Shown here one piece after another: positions 46,791 through 54,951 of a stretch of DNA of 54,951 bases. The DNA is from Clostridia bacterium UC5.1-1D10 (GTDB lineage: Bacteria; Bacillota; Clostridia; Lachnospirales; Anaerotignaceae), in contig BBZU01000017.1 in assembly GCA_001304995.1 (NCBI GenBank), positions 1 to 54,951 of the forward strand, read 5' to 3'. A program made the position numbers and the translations under genes. The notes under the pieces were generated by a model, which saw only the letters and a program-made list of their open reading frames with translations, was not told where the DNA came from and searched no databases. The first letter of the stretch is position 1. Every line of letters begins with the position of its first letter.

Positions 46791-48409
46791 ATGATAAAAT
46801 GGAAACAATGTATGTTCGGGGCTGTACTGGCGGGGGCTGTATGTATGAATATGCCGCAGGCAGCCTTTGCTTATGATGTACCCGAAATGATAGAAGTTGG
46901 TTTGGAGTCCGTTTGTAAAAATGCCACATCCGCTTCCATTGGAAGCAGCCAGCTGGCAGTGGGAACATTGAAGAACGATAAATTCCGTGAAGATGGTACC
47001 ATTTCTTCTTCTGGCGGTTTTACTGCGAAGATGGTAAGAGGAGAAGTGATCCGGATTACGGATTCTATGTCACAGAAAGAAGCGGAAGATCTGGCATACA
47101 GCCTGCGTCGTACAGGTTTTGACGCATCCTGCGGCTATCTGGGCAACGACGACTGGACAGTATATGTACAGAATAGTTCTCGCTCCGAGGTAGAAAGTGC
47201 ATCCAAAAAATCCGCGGAACGTATCAGCAGCTTTAACGGCATTTGCCTTTCTGGAGGCGGTGAAAATCTGCTGATGGTCAGCAATGATGTGGATTATGGT
47301 TTCAGCGGTACAGATGATACATTTACCATCAATGGCAAACAGTATCGTGGCTGCCTGCGGTTTGCGGTCAATGGTACCGTTATGACAGCAGTGAATGTGG
47401 TGGATTTGGAAGAATACCTCTATGGTGTTATTCCGGCGGAAATGCCCGCTTCCTATGGTGAAGAAGCATTGAAAGCGCAGACGCTGGCTGCCAGAACTTA
47501 TGCCATGACCAAACTCAATGCCCATAAAGGCAGCGGCTATGAATTGTGTGATACCATCAATTGTCAGGTGTATAAAGGATATAGCGGTGAAAACAGCAAG
47601 ACCAATGCCATTGTAGACGAAACAGAAGGAGAAATCATTTGCTATAATGGTACTCCTATCGAAGCGGTATTTTCTGCATCCACAGGCGGTTATACAGAAA
47701 ATAGTGAAAACGTATGGAATTCTGTTGTACCTTATTTGCGGGCAGTGCCTGAGGTTGGAGAATATGGCAACAATACATGGACAAAGACATTGACATTATC
47801 TCAACTGGATAGCCTGCTGTCTGCCAAAGGCGAAAATATCGGCAGTGCGCAGGATATCGTTATTACGAAAATCTCCACAGGCGGTCGTGTGCAGGAAATG
47901 AAAATTGTCGGTACTTCCGGCAGTGTGACACTGACAAAAGAAAACATCCGTACTTATTTTCCGGTGCCTGCGGCAGTTTGCCCAGTAAGATGTTCACGAT
48001 CAACGGAAAAGGCGGCGATCCTTCTTCCGGCAGTAGATCTGTGCAGCGTCAGGCAACCAAGAGCAGCAGTACAGGTTCTTTGACTTCTTCTGCGGCAGCA
48101 AATGGCATTACTGCTAAAACAGAAGGAACTCTTTCTGCTATGAATGGCAAAAATCTGAAACTGGATGGTTTGAGTGTTTCTGAAAACACAAATTCCAATC
48201 AGAATACACCTGTGATTTCCACAGGAGATTATCAGATTTATGATGTGAATATCAGTACTGTGGAAAATGGTACCTTTGTATTTGAAGGCAGCGGTAATGG
48301 CCATGGTGTTGGCTTGAGCCAGAATGGTGCCCAGGGCATGGCACAGCAGGGATATTCTTATGAAGAAATTATCAAACATTATTATACAGGCGTAACCATT
48401 GAGGGGTGA
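46791..48409 (+). CDS. SpoIID/LytB-domain protein, frameshifted
   Basis: Secreted protein of about 539 residues. The signal peptide ends near AAFAY. A SPOR-like region (about 80-145) precedes the SpoIID/LytB domain (about 175-330): AVNVVDLEEYLYGVIPAEMP with the catalytic Glu, ALKAQTLAARTYA and EAVFSASTGGYTENSE. SpoIID is a lytic transglycosylase that trims glycan strands during engulfment; LytB-type relatives act in vegetative cells. The frame breaks at the T run 47957-47960; one more T restores YFSGACGSLPSKMFTI, leading to a Ser-rich insert and the C-terminal GHGVGLSQNGAQGMAQQGY motif. ATG 46791 follows TTTGGAGG. Confidence 0.88.
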
Positions 48410-48413
48410 GAAC

Positions 48414-48710
48414 ATGGACTGGCAGACCTTTCTGATTTCCCAGAAGGGTTGGCGGGATGATGAGGGGAATACTCTCTGTTTTTCCGACTGTGATCTGAAT
48501 GGGAAGAAAAGCGAGGGAATATTTTGGATTTATCTGGACGAGGGACTTCGCTGCGGCGGTATGCATCGTCCCATTCCCGTCAGTCTGGCGGCAATAAAAG
48601 ATGCACTTTTGGGATGCCGAAAGGAAGCATTCTGGTTAATGGTTCAAAATGATCTGGAAGGAGCGGGTATAGATGTACGCAGAGAAATTGACGGAGGAAC
48701 AGATTCGTGA
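48414..48710 (+). CDS. Small protein of unknown function (98 aa)
   Basis: Starts MDWQTFLISQKGW after GAGGGGTG, 4 nt after the SpoIID-like gene. It is rich in Trp, Cys and acidic residues and has no signal or membrane segment. It overlaps the next gene by 38 nt, which could be real or the result of another indel. I recognise no family. The operon position ahead of two paralogous small genes suggests a joint role. Confidence 0.6.
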   Translation: MDWQTFLISQKGWRDDEGNTLCFSDCDLNGKKSEGIFWIYLDEGLRCGGMHRPIPVSLAAIKDALLGCRKEAFWLMVQNDLEGAGIDVRREIDGGTDS

Positions 48711-48974
48711 GATCATGAACCTGATTTCTGATGACGGCAGTGTGCGGATTGTGCAGATTCGTGCATATAATTCCAGTTTTGAGGATTGTGTCAACTGGTC
48801 TAAGGTGCCCGAGGTAAAGGCTATGTTTCAGGAAACAGAAGAAACATATCGCCTTCATGATTACCACATTCAGGGATTCCATCGGGCCGGTGCAGGTTCC
48901 GAATATATTTATCGGAAAAAATGCTGGAATACTTTGGCGACCAATATGCCATCGACTTTTTGCTGGAACATTAA
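48673..48974 (+). CDS. Small protein, tandem paralogue 1, frameshifted
   Basis: About 100 residues. MYAEKLTEEQIREIMNLISDD opening, then YRLHDYHIQGFH. At the A run 48916-48921 one more A restores YRKKMLEYFGDQYAIDFLLEH, which matches the end of the next gene (YRAKMLEFFGMDYALNYLLRK). AAGGAGCGG precedes ATG. Mixed alpha/beta, cytoplasmic. No known family or function. Confidence 0.68.
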
Positions 48975-48997
48975 GGAATGAGAAAAGAGGAAAGCCA

Positions 48998-49266
48998 ATG
49001 TATGTAAAAAACTGAAAGATCATCAGATTGCGGATATTATGCGTGTGATTTCTGACCCAGATGCGGAAGTAACAGATATCCGCCGTCCCTATACAGACCC
49101 TGAAGTAACTGTGTTATCTCAGGATATGGAGGAACATTATGTACTCCATGATTATGACATCGAAGGATTTGATTTCCTGCCTGATGATGCGACAAAGCTC
49201 TATCGGGCGAAAATGCTGGAATTTTTCGGCATGGATTACGCATTGAATTATTTATTGAGAAAATGA
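48998..49266 (+). CDS. Small protein, tandem paralogue 2, frameshifted
   Basis: About 89 residues. ATG 48998 follows AGAGGAAA. The frame stops after five codons unless one A is added to the run 49006-49011, giving MYVKKLKDHQIADIMRVISDP, clearly homologous to the previous gene. Shared core: YVLHDYDIEGFDF and the C-terminal KMLEFFG..YALNYLL. The pair arose by tandem duplication. Ends 9 nt before queA. Confidence 0.68.
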
Positions 49267-49275
49267 GGAAGAAAC

Positions 49276-50307
49276 ATGAAAACAAGTGATTTTTATTTTG
49301 ATTTACCAGAAGAACTGATCGCCCAGGAACCTTTGAAAGATCGTTCTTCTTCCAGACTGTTGGTGGCTAACAAGAATACAGAATCTATTTCCCATAAACA
49401 TTTTCGGGATATCAAAGAATATCTGAAAGCGGGAGATTGTCTGGTTATCAATGATACAAGAGTATTGCCTGCCAGACTTCATGGAGAACGTGTAGGCACC
49501 GGCGCGCATATTGAAGTGCTCCTTTTGGTGAGGAAAAGCATTGACACATGGGAAGTACTGGTACGTCCCGGTAAAAAGGCTCGTCCCGGTGATAAAATTT
49601 CCTTTGGTGACGGCAGACTGACAGCGGAAGTGCTGGAAACCATTGAAGGCGGCAACCGTATCATTAAATTTTATTACGAAGGTGTTTTTGAAAATATTCT
49701 GGATGAGCTGGGCGAAATGCCTTTGCCTCCTTACATCACACATAAACTGGAAGATAAAGAACGCTATCAGACTGTATACGCAAAACACGATGGTTCTGCG
49801 GCAGCGCCCACAGCAGGACTTCACTTTACTCCAGAACTGCTGAAGGAAATTGAAGAAATGGGTGTGAAGATAGCCCATGTGACACTCCATGTAGGTCTGG
49901 GTACTTTCCGTCCTGTAAAAGCAGAAGATATTCTGGATCATGAAATGCATTCCGAATATTATGTAGTGGAAGAAGATCAGGCGGCAATCATGAATGAAGC
50001 CAGAAAAAATGGCGGCAGAATCATTGCTGTTGGTACCACCAGCACCAGAACTTTGGAATCTGTGACAGATGAAAACGGTATTGTTCATGCGGGAAGCGGC
50101 TGGACAAAGATTTTCATTTATCCCGGCTATACATTCAAAGCGGTAGATTGCATGATCACCAATTTCCATCTGCCGGAATCCACATTGATAATGCTGGTTT
50201 CCGCTCTGCTGGGGAAAGATTTCATCATGCGTGTCTATGAAGAAGCTGTCAAAGAACGGTATCGCTTCTTCTCCTTTGGGGATGCCTGCCTGTTCCTGAC
50301 AAAATAA
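49276..50307 (+). CDS. queA: S-adenosylmethionine:tRNA ribosyltransferase-isomerase QueA
   Basis: A 343-residue enzyme that builds epoxyqueuosine on tRNA using the ribosyl part of [18 protein letters not shown] opening, [42 protein letters not shown] and the C-terminal [22 protein letters not shown] precedes ATG. Near-complete family length. No other queuosine gene is in the window. Confidence 0.97.
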   Translation: MKTSDFYFDLPEELIAQEPLKDRSSSRLLVANKNTESISHKHFRDIKEYLKAGDCLVINDTRVLPARLHGERVGTGAHIEVLLLVRKSIDTWEVLVRPGKKARPGDKISFGDGRLTAEVLETIEGGNRIIKFYYEGVFENILDELGEMPLPPYITHKLEDKERYQTVYAKHDGSAAAPTAGLHFTPELLKEIEEMGVKIAHVTLHVGLGTFRPVKAEDILDHEMHSEYYVVEEDQAAIMNEARKNGGRIIAVGTTSTRTLESVTDENGIVHAGSGWTKIFIYPGYTFKAVDCMITNFHLPESTLIMLVSALLGKDFIMRVYEEAVKERYRFFSFGDACLFLTK

Positions 50308-50322
50308 AAAGAGGTGAGCAAC

Positions 50323-51643
50323 ATGGATCTTTTTGAATATAGTCTCCAGAAAAGAGGCACACAGGATGCCCCTCTTGCCGCGAGAATGCGTCCAACAACT
50401 TTGGAGGAATTTGTGGGGCAGGAGCAGATTGTAGGAAAAGATAAATTGCTTTACCGTGCCATTAAGGGTGACAGACTGGGTTCTTTGATTTTCTATGGCC
50501 CGCCGGGAACAGGGAAAACGACATTGGCAAAAATCATTGCCAATACCACAAAAAGTGAGTTTGTCCAGATCAACGCTACCACTGCCGGTATCAAAGACAT
50601 CAAAGATACGGTGACGGCGGCAAAAGAACGTCTTGGTATGTTTGGCAAAAAGACCATTCTTTTTATCGACGAAATCCATCGTTTCAATAAGACACAGCAG
50701 GATACACTTCTGCCCCATGTGGAGGATGGTACACTGGTGCTTATTGGTGCTACCACGGAAAATCCTTATTTTGAAGTAAACCGGGCGCTGGTTTCCCGGT
50801 CTGTGATTTTTTCTTTGGAGCCCCTGCGACAGAAGGATATTGCATCTCTTTTGCGGCGTGCGTTAGCAGATGAGGAAAAAGGTCTTGGCAGCTATCATGC
50901 AAAGATGGATGAAGATGCATTGGATTTCCTTTCCAATACGGCAAACGGTGACGCAAGAGCGGCACTTAACGCCTTGGAATTGGCTGTGCTGACAACAGAT
51001 CCGGACGATGATGGAATGATCCATATCACGCTTTCTGTGGCGGAAGATTGCATCCAAAGACGCGCATTGCAGTATGATAAAGGCGGAGACAATCATTATG
51101 ATACCATTTCGGCTTTTATCAAAAGTATGCGGGGGTCTGACCCGACGCGGCGCTGTATTATCTGGCAAAAATGATTTATGCTGGTGAAGATCCGAAGTTT
51201 ATCGCTCGTCGCGTGGTCATTTGCGCGGCGGAAGATGTGGGAAATGCAGACCCTCATGCGTTGCAGGTGGCAGTATCAGCGATGCAAGCGGTGAACTTTA
51301 TCGGCATGCCGGAAGGTCGAATCCCTCTGGCACAAGCAGTGACTTATGTGTCCTGTGCGCCAAAGAGCAATGCGGCTTACTTAGGGATTGATAAGGCGTT
51401 GGCGGATGTGCGGAATGTGCAGATCAAAGGGGTGCCGCCTCATCTGCGGGATGGTCATTACAGCGGCAGTCATGATCTGGCAATGCCATTGGATACAAAT
51501 ATGCCCATGATTACCCCGATCATTATGTGGAGCAGCAGTATCTGCCGGATGAACTGGTTGGAACGGTTTATTATGATATGAGCAATAATGGCGTGGAACG
51601 CCGTATGAAAGAGCATATGAAGCGACTGAAAGGCGAACTGTAA
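50323..51643 (+). CDS. rarA: Replication-associated recombination protein A (RarA/MgsA), two frameshifts
   Basis: About 440-residue AAA+ ATPase acting at stalled replication forks. Walker A GPPGTGKT (about 53-60), Walker B LFIDEIHRF, sensor 1 GATTEN, and the MgsA C-terminal tetramer domain. Two missing G residues break it: near 51143 (restoring SMRGSDPDAALYYLAKMIYAGED) and at 51479-51480 (restoring SHDLGNAIGYKYAHDYPDHYVEQQYLP). The true stop is then 51641-51643. ATG 50323 follows AAAGAGGTGAG. Confidence 0.92.
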
Positions 51644-51658
51644 AAAGGGGGAAGCACT

Positions 51659-52114
51659 ATGAAAAAAAGTGGTTTTCGTGCATTGATCGGACTGGTAGTG
51701 GTTGTAATTGTTGTGATTCTGGTTTATCAAAACAGTGGAAAAAACACGGCAGAATCTGGTATTTCCGCATTGCAGGCCATTGTGGAAACAGGCGAATATA
51801 ACGTTGCCGTGACAGATGAAGCCGGTGAAAAGCATGAACTGGAAGACAACAGCAAAACTATGCTTGCAGAATTGATTTCTTCTTCCGTGACAGATGCGGC
51901 AGGAGAAGAGTTGTCAGCTGTTCTGGAAAATCCACAGATTTTGGTGGAAATCACAGGCGGCGATCCTGCGGGAACCGTAGGGGTAACTGTATATGATGCA
52001 GGTGAAGAAACTGATTTTGGCATGATTTCTTTTGCAGACAAAACATACCCTGTGAAAAATTGCGGTGAAGTGCTGAACTATTTGGCGGAAATCGGATTTG
52101 CGACAGTCAGATAA
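51659..52114 (+). CDS. Membrane-anchored protein of unknown function
   Basis: A 151-residue protein with one N-terminal membrane helix (about 7-25, LIGLVVVVIVVILVY) and an exported acidic domain. AAAAAGGGGG precedes ATG, 15 nt after rarA. The soluble part looks mixed alpha/beta (EYNVAVTDEAGEKHELEDN; YPVKNCGEVLNYLAEIGF). I recognise no family. Confidence 0.7.
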   Translation: MKKSGFRALIGLVVVVIVVILVYQNSGKNTAESGISALQAIVETGEYNVAVTDEAGEKHELEDNSKTMLAELISSSVTDAAGEELSAVLENPQILVEITGGDPAGTVGVTVYDAGEETDFGMISFADKTYPVKNCGEVLNYLAEIGFATVR

Positions 52115-52152
52115 TAACATTTTATTTTGAAAATGTATGATCGCAATGATGG

Positions 52153-52186
52153 AATCTCTCCAAAGCTTTTTTGGAGAGATTTTTTC
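52153..52186 (+). terminator. Terminator after the rarA operon
   Basis: AATCTCTCCAAA / TTTGGAGAGATT, a 12-bp perfect stem with a T6 tail. Confidence 0.9.
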
Positions 52187-52211
52187 ATCTTTTTGCAAGG
52201 AATAAACATAT

Positions 52212-52241
52212 GTATAGTTTTTGATGAGGATATCCATACTG
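52212..52241 (+). promoter_or_regulatory. Candidate sigma-G-type promoter of spoVAA-AB
   Basis: GTATA (52212-52216), 18 bp, CATACTG (52235-52241), similar to the site before spoVAC. AAGGAGG follows just ahead of the start codon. Confidence 0.4.
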
Positions 52242-52263
52242 TATTTGTAAGGAGGAATGCGGT

Positions 52264-52883
52264 ATGGATATTTACATCAAACCTATGGAAAAAGTACAGA
52301 TCATAGGCAGAAGGATCATATATCTGTCGGATGTGGCAGAAGTTTATGCAGGCAGCGCATGTCAAGGGGAGTTGGAAAAACTTCCCGTGTTTCAAATTCC
52401 TGAAAATACCGAAAATATGTATCTGCTTTCTGTATTGGAACTGGTACAGGCCATTACGGCATTGTATCCCAAAGCGACGGTATCTAATGTGGGAGAATCA
52501 GATATTTTGCTTTCCTATGCGCCACAGCCAAAGAAAGAAAAGAAATTGATTTTATGGGCAAAAATCCTTTTTGTATCTGCGGTTTTGTTTTGTGGTGCAG
52601 CAACGACCATCATGTGCTTTCATTCGGATACACAGCTGCCTTTGATTTTTCAAAATTATTATGCCATGGCTTATGGTGAGAATACGGAATTGCCCAAATT
52701 GGTAACGATACCGTATAGTCTTGGCCTTGTAGTAGGCATCTTGGTTTTCTTCAATCATTTTTCAAAGTTTGCTTTATCCAAAGATCCAACACCCATTGAG
52801 GTGGAAATGACGACCTATGAAAAAGAAACCATCACCAGCACCATTGAGCAGCTGGGACGGAAAAACGGGAGGAAAAACAATGA
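52264..52883 (+). CDS. spoVAA: Stage V sporulation protein AA, C-terminal frameshift
   Basis: About 206 residues. N-terminal soluble domain opening MDIYIKPMEKVQIIGRRIIYLSDVAEVYAG, then two hydrophobic segments (about 99-117 and 155-172) and the conserved KDPTPIEVEM box. As written the frame runs on to 53025 through spoVAB; adding one A to the run 52861-52865 gives a charged tail RKKREEKQ and a TGA that overlaps the spoVAB ATG, as in relatives. SpoVAA helps the SpoVA channel for dipicolinic acid. Confidence 0.9.
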
Positions 52884-53308
52884 TGAGGATACCTTTGCTG
52901 GTGCTTGCAGGTTTTGCTTCCGGTGTGGTTGTGGCTGCCGGTACCTTTGCGTTTATTGTGGCCATTGGGATTGTTCCGCGAATGGCACAAAGAACAAATA
53001 CAAAACAGTATATTCCTTTTTATGAAGATACCATATTGTTGGGTGGACTGTTTGGCTGCCTTGTGTCGTGTTTGGATTGGAAACTTGGCTTACAAGGAAT
53101 TCCGGCGCTGGTTCATGCATTGCTTTGTGGCATTTTTGTGGGAGTTTTGGCAATGGCTCTGGCGGAAGTGCTGAATGTAATGCCAATCCTTATGCGCAGG
53201 GCAAGGCTGAACAAAGGCATCACATGGTTTGTTGTGTCATTTGCTCTTGGCAAACTGCTGGGATCATTGCTGTATTTTCTCAAGGATGGATTTTATCAGC
53301 TGCCATAA
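52880..53308 (+). CDS. spoVAB: Stage V sporulation protein AB
   Basis: A 142-residue membrane protein with four hydrophobic segments: LLVLAGFASGVVVAAGTFAF, ILLGGLFGCLVSC, GIFVGVLAMALAEVLNVMP and GITWFVVSFALGKLLGSLLYF. ATG 52880 (or 52883) follows ACGGGAGG. It pairs with spoVAA, away from the spoVAC-AD-AE cluster 20 kb upstream. Confidence 0.9.
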   Translation: MMRIPLLVLAGFASGVVVAAGTFAFIVAIGIVPRMAQRTNTKQYIPFYEDTILLGGLFGCLVSCLDWKLGLQGIPALVHALLCGIFVGVLAMALAEVLNVMPILMRRARLNKGITWFVVSFALGKLLGSLLYFLKDGFYQLP

Positions 53309-53331
53309 AGCAAACAGTTTTAGAAAAGTAG

Positions 53332-53360
53332 TTGCAAATATAGAATCAGTATGTTAATAT
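53332..53360 (+). promoter_or_regulatory. Candidate promoter of the ROK regulator
   Basis: TTGCAA (53332-53337), 17 bp, TAATAT (53355-53360). The leader to 53547 is about 180 nt, with two GGC-ATGTG-type direct repeats near 53383 but no gene I accept. Confidence 0.45.
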
Positions 53361-53547
53361 ATAGAAACAAATGTACAGGCCATGTGTACAATGGCATGTG
53401 AGAGCAGACGGAAAAAATAGATATGATGTTTCTGACCATTGCTTTTGATGTTATTGGCGAAAAGAACGAAGGGGATGTTCTTTTCCATGGCGTTACGGCA
53501 GTGGTTTTTCTGATTGGGGCGAATGTGGAAAAGTGGGTGAACATTCA

Positions 53548-54678
53548 ATGGAACGAAAACGTATCTCAACAACAGAATTACGCAAACAAAACAGAAATCA
53601 GGTTTTTCGCATTATTTATGATGCGGAGGGGCCGCTGACAAAGCAGGAAATTGCCAAGCGGCTGCATATGAGTCTGCCAACTGTGACACAAAACCTCAAA
53701 GAACTCTTTGATGAAAATATTCTGACAGATGCAGGCGCGGATGAATCCACAGGCGGCAGAAAAGCACGATTGATTACCTTAAATAAGAACGTATACTTTT
53801 CTGTCGGTATCGAACTTTCTCCGAAGCATATTCGTTTTATCGCCATCAATCTGAAGGCGGAAGAACTGGCATATGAAAAATTGGAATATCCCTTCAGCAA
53901 TACACCGGAATATCGAATGGTGTATGCCAAAAAACTGGAAGAGTTTCTGGATCGCTTTGGATTTTCCAGAGAACGTCTGCTGGGTGTCGGCATTACCATG
54001 CCTGGCATCATCAATGAGCAGGAGGGGATTGTGGAGATTGCGCCGGTATTGCAGCTCCACCACATGAAATTATCTCTGCTGACAGAGGTCATCCCATATC
54101 CTGTGTATGTGCAGAATGACGCTTCTGCTGGCGGCGTGGCAGAATGGTGGAATTATGATGGGCCTTCTGCCATGGCTTATGTATTCCTTGGAAAAGGCGT
54201 AGGCGGTGCGCTGATGATTGACGGAAAGCCTTTTGAGGGGTTAAACCGCCGCAGTGCCGAATTTGGGCATATGTGTATTCACCCAGGCGGAAAGCTCTGC
54301 AATTGCGGACGTCAGGGGTGTTTTGAGTCCTATTGTTCGTCTTCTGTATTGAGTGATGATCTGGGAATGGACATCAAGGACTTTTTCCAGAGATTAGAGG
54401 AAAAAGATCCTTATATTATGGGGGTTTGGAATCAATACGTTTCTCATTTGGTGACAGCGATTCATAATATCCATATGGTTTTGGACTGTGAAATTGTCAT
54501 TGGCGGTATATTGACGCCTTATCTTGAGGACCATATGCCTATGATTCGCAAAAAGCTTCAGGAAAAATCTTTCTTTCCCGACGAGGAACGATATATCCAT
54601 TTGGGCAGATGTCAAGGAAAGGCAAACTGCATCGGTGTAGCGCTGCATTTTATCGCAGAGTTCCTGGAACAGATCTAA
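53548..54678 (+). CDS. ROK-family transcriptional regulator (NagC/XylR type)
   Basis: A 376-residue regulator. N-terminal winged HTH (TKQEIAKRLHMSLPTVTQNLKEL), then a ROK sugar-kinase-like domain with ATP-type glycines (FLGKGVGGALMI) and the zinc motif FGHMCIHPGGKLCNCGRQGCFE (about 235-256). Normally this type senses a sugar or sugar phosphate and represses sugar genes. The target is unknown; glmS is in the window but distant. ATG 53548 has GGTGA seven bases upstream; a GTG five codons earlier is possible. Confidence 0.88.
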   Translation: MERKRISTTELRKQNRNQVFRIIYDAEGPLTKQEIAKRLHMSLPTVTQNLKELFDENILTDAGADESTGGRKARLITLNKNVYFSVGIELSPKHIRFIAINLKAEELAYEKLEYPFSNTPEYRMVYAKKLEEFLDRFGFSRERLLGVGITMPGIINEQEGIVEIAPVLQLHHMKLSLLTEVIPYPVYVQNDASAGGVAEWWNYDGPSAMAYVFLGKGVGGALMIDGKPFEGLNRRSAEFGHMCIHPGGKLCNCGRQGCFESYCSSSVLSDDLGMDIKDFFQRLEEKDPYIMGVWNQYVSHLVTAIHNIHMVLDCEIVIGGILTPYLEDHMPMIRKKLQEKSFFPDEERYIHLGRCQGKANCIGVALHFIAEFLEQI

Positions 54679-54689
54679 AAAAGACATGT

Positions 54690-54741
54690 AAAAAGTGCAT
54701 TGTTTCATCAAGCTACTGGCTTGTGAACAATGCATTTTTTT
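54690..54741 (+). terminator. Terminator of the ROK gene
   Basis: An imperfect stem, AAAAGTGCATTGTT... / ...AACAATGCATTTTTTT, with a T7 tail. Confidence 0.8.
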
Positions 54742-54812
54742 GTACGCCGAATAGGCATGACAAAACCCCCAGTTCAACTGGGGGTAGGTAAAAATACTTT
54801 AGTCTAAGTAAG

Positions 54813-54871
54813 AAACCTCCTGAGCTATAATGAAATTGGTCTGGCAACCAAAATATAGAAGCAGGAGGTTT
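54813..54871 (+). promoter_or_regulatory. RBS-sequestering stem in the IS200 leader
   Basis: AAACCTCCTG (54813-54822) is fully complementary to CAGGAGGTTT (54862-54871), which is the tnpA ribosome binding site. A TATAAT (54826-54831) lies between the arms, so only transcripts entering from outside would contain both arms and be silenced. Confidence 0.7.
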
Positions 54872-54876
54872 TGTCA

Positions 54877-54951
54877 ATGAATGACATAAGAAGTTTATCA
54901 CATTCAAAATGGAGATGTAAATATCATATTGTGTTCGCGCCTAAATATCGT
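54877..54951 (+). CDS. tnpA: IS200/IS605 transposase TnpA (Y1), partial
   Basis: First 25 codons: MNDIRSLSHSKWRCKYHIVF and then APKYR, the typical start of IS200-type Y1 transposases (KYHIVF.PKYR). These single-strand transposases nick with a tyrosine that lies beyond the window. CAGGAGG precedes ATG by five bases. Confidence 0.92.
   Translation, partial: MNDIRSLSHSKWRCKYHIVFAPKYR

Larger units (their letters stand above)
54763..54951 (+). mobile_element. IS200/IS605-family insertion sequence, left end, cut by window edge
   Basis: Starts near the subterminal hairpin ACCCCCAGTT / AACTGGGGGT (54766-54785), as expected of an IS200 left end. The 5' leader and the first 25 codons of TnpA follow. 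It lies right after the ROK terminator, a common harmless landing place. The exact left boundary is not fixed. Confidence 0.85.

Noticed and set aside
49267-49275. A preQ1 riboswitch before queA
   Set aside because: There are only 9 nt between queA and the preceding gene.
53423-53638. A 71-codon plus-strand frame before the ROK gene
   Set aside because: It has no ribosome binding site and overlaps the regulator's HTH; it looks like leader sequence.
1-54951. CRISPR arrays, tRNA or rRNA genes, prophage genes
   Set aside because: No spaced direct repeats, cloverleaf-like sequences, rRNA landmarks or phage structural genes were seen.

Overview
The window reads as a chromosomal segment of an anaerobic, endospore-forming Firmicute of class Clostridia, probably Lachnospirales. 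The reasons are moderate-to-low GC, strong GGAGG-type ribosome binding sites, two separate spoVA gene groups, a glmS ribozyme, a fluoride riboswitch driving a CLC-F antiporter, SLH-anchored surface proteins, and PTS-based mannitol uptake. No rRNA, tRNA or CRISPR array was seen.

Layout. 0.2-8 kb: an OmpR-type two-component system (minus strand) divergent from a lipoprotein adaptor / RND pump / TolC-like efflux operon. 8-11 kb: a small operon of a BRCT protein with an acidic linker, a cytoplasmic LRR protein and a 54-residue protein. 11.5-13.3 kb: a VanA-type D-Ala-D-Lac ligase plus VanX dipeptidase with no vanH and no adjacent vanRS. 13.5-19 kb: a cell-surface operon (SLH/transglutaminase protein, MBOAT acyltransferase, AlgX/DHHW-like partner, lipoprotein). 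19-27 kb: FNT channel, MutY, GNAT and DUF2156 acyltransferases, fluoride riboswitch + CLC-F, tRNA-dihydrouridine synthase, UppP, rhodanese. 27-33.6 kb: DUF6132, homoserine dehydrogenase, HAD phosphatase, spoVAC-AD-AE, HD protein, and an autoregulated DUF3796/XRE pair. 33.6-39 kb: fused AroE-AroK, a GHL10-type glycosidase-like lipid-free secreted protein, glmS with its ribozyme. 39-46.6 kb: mtlR-mtlA-mtlD-ptsH-ptsI, a mannitol operon that carries its own HPr and Enzyme I. 46.7-54.7 kb: SpoIID/LytB-like protein, three small unknown genes (two of them tandem paralogues), queA, rarA, a membrane-anchored unknown, spoVAA-AB and a ROK regulator. The window ends inside an IS200/IS605-type insertion sequence.

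Two window-wide observations matter for any user. First, at least 19 single-base indels, nearly all in homopolymer runs, split otherwise intact conserved genes, including HPr, RarA, SpoVAA and a tRNA-dihydrouridine synthase. This looks like uncorrected sequencing error rather than biology, so I give each such gene as one reconstructed feature and name the site. Second, a previously unlabelled family of nested palindromic repeats occurs in at least three intergenic spots (about 19.9, 27.2 and 29.2 kb), one of them apparently sitting inside the loop of a terminator between two convergent genes.
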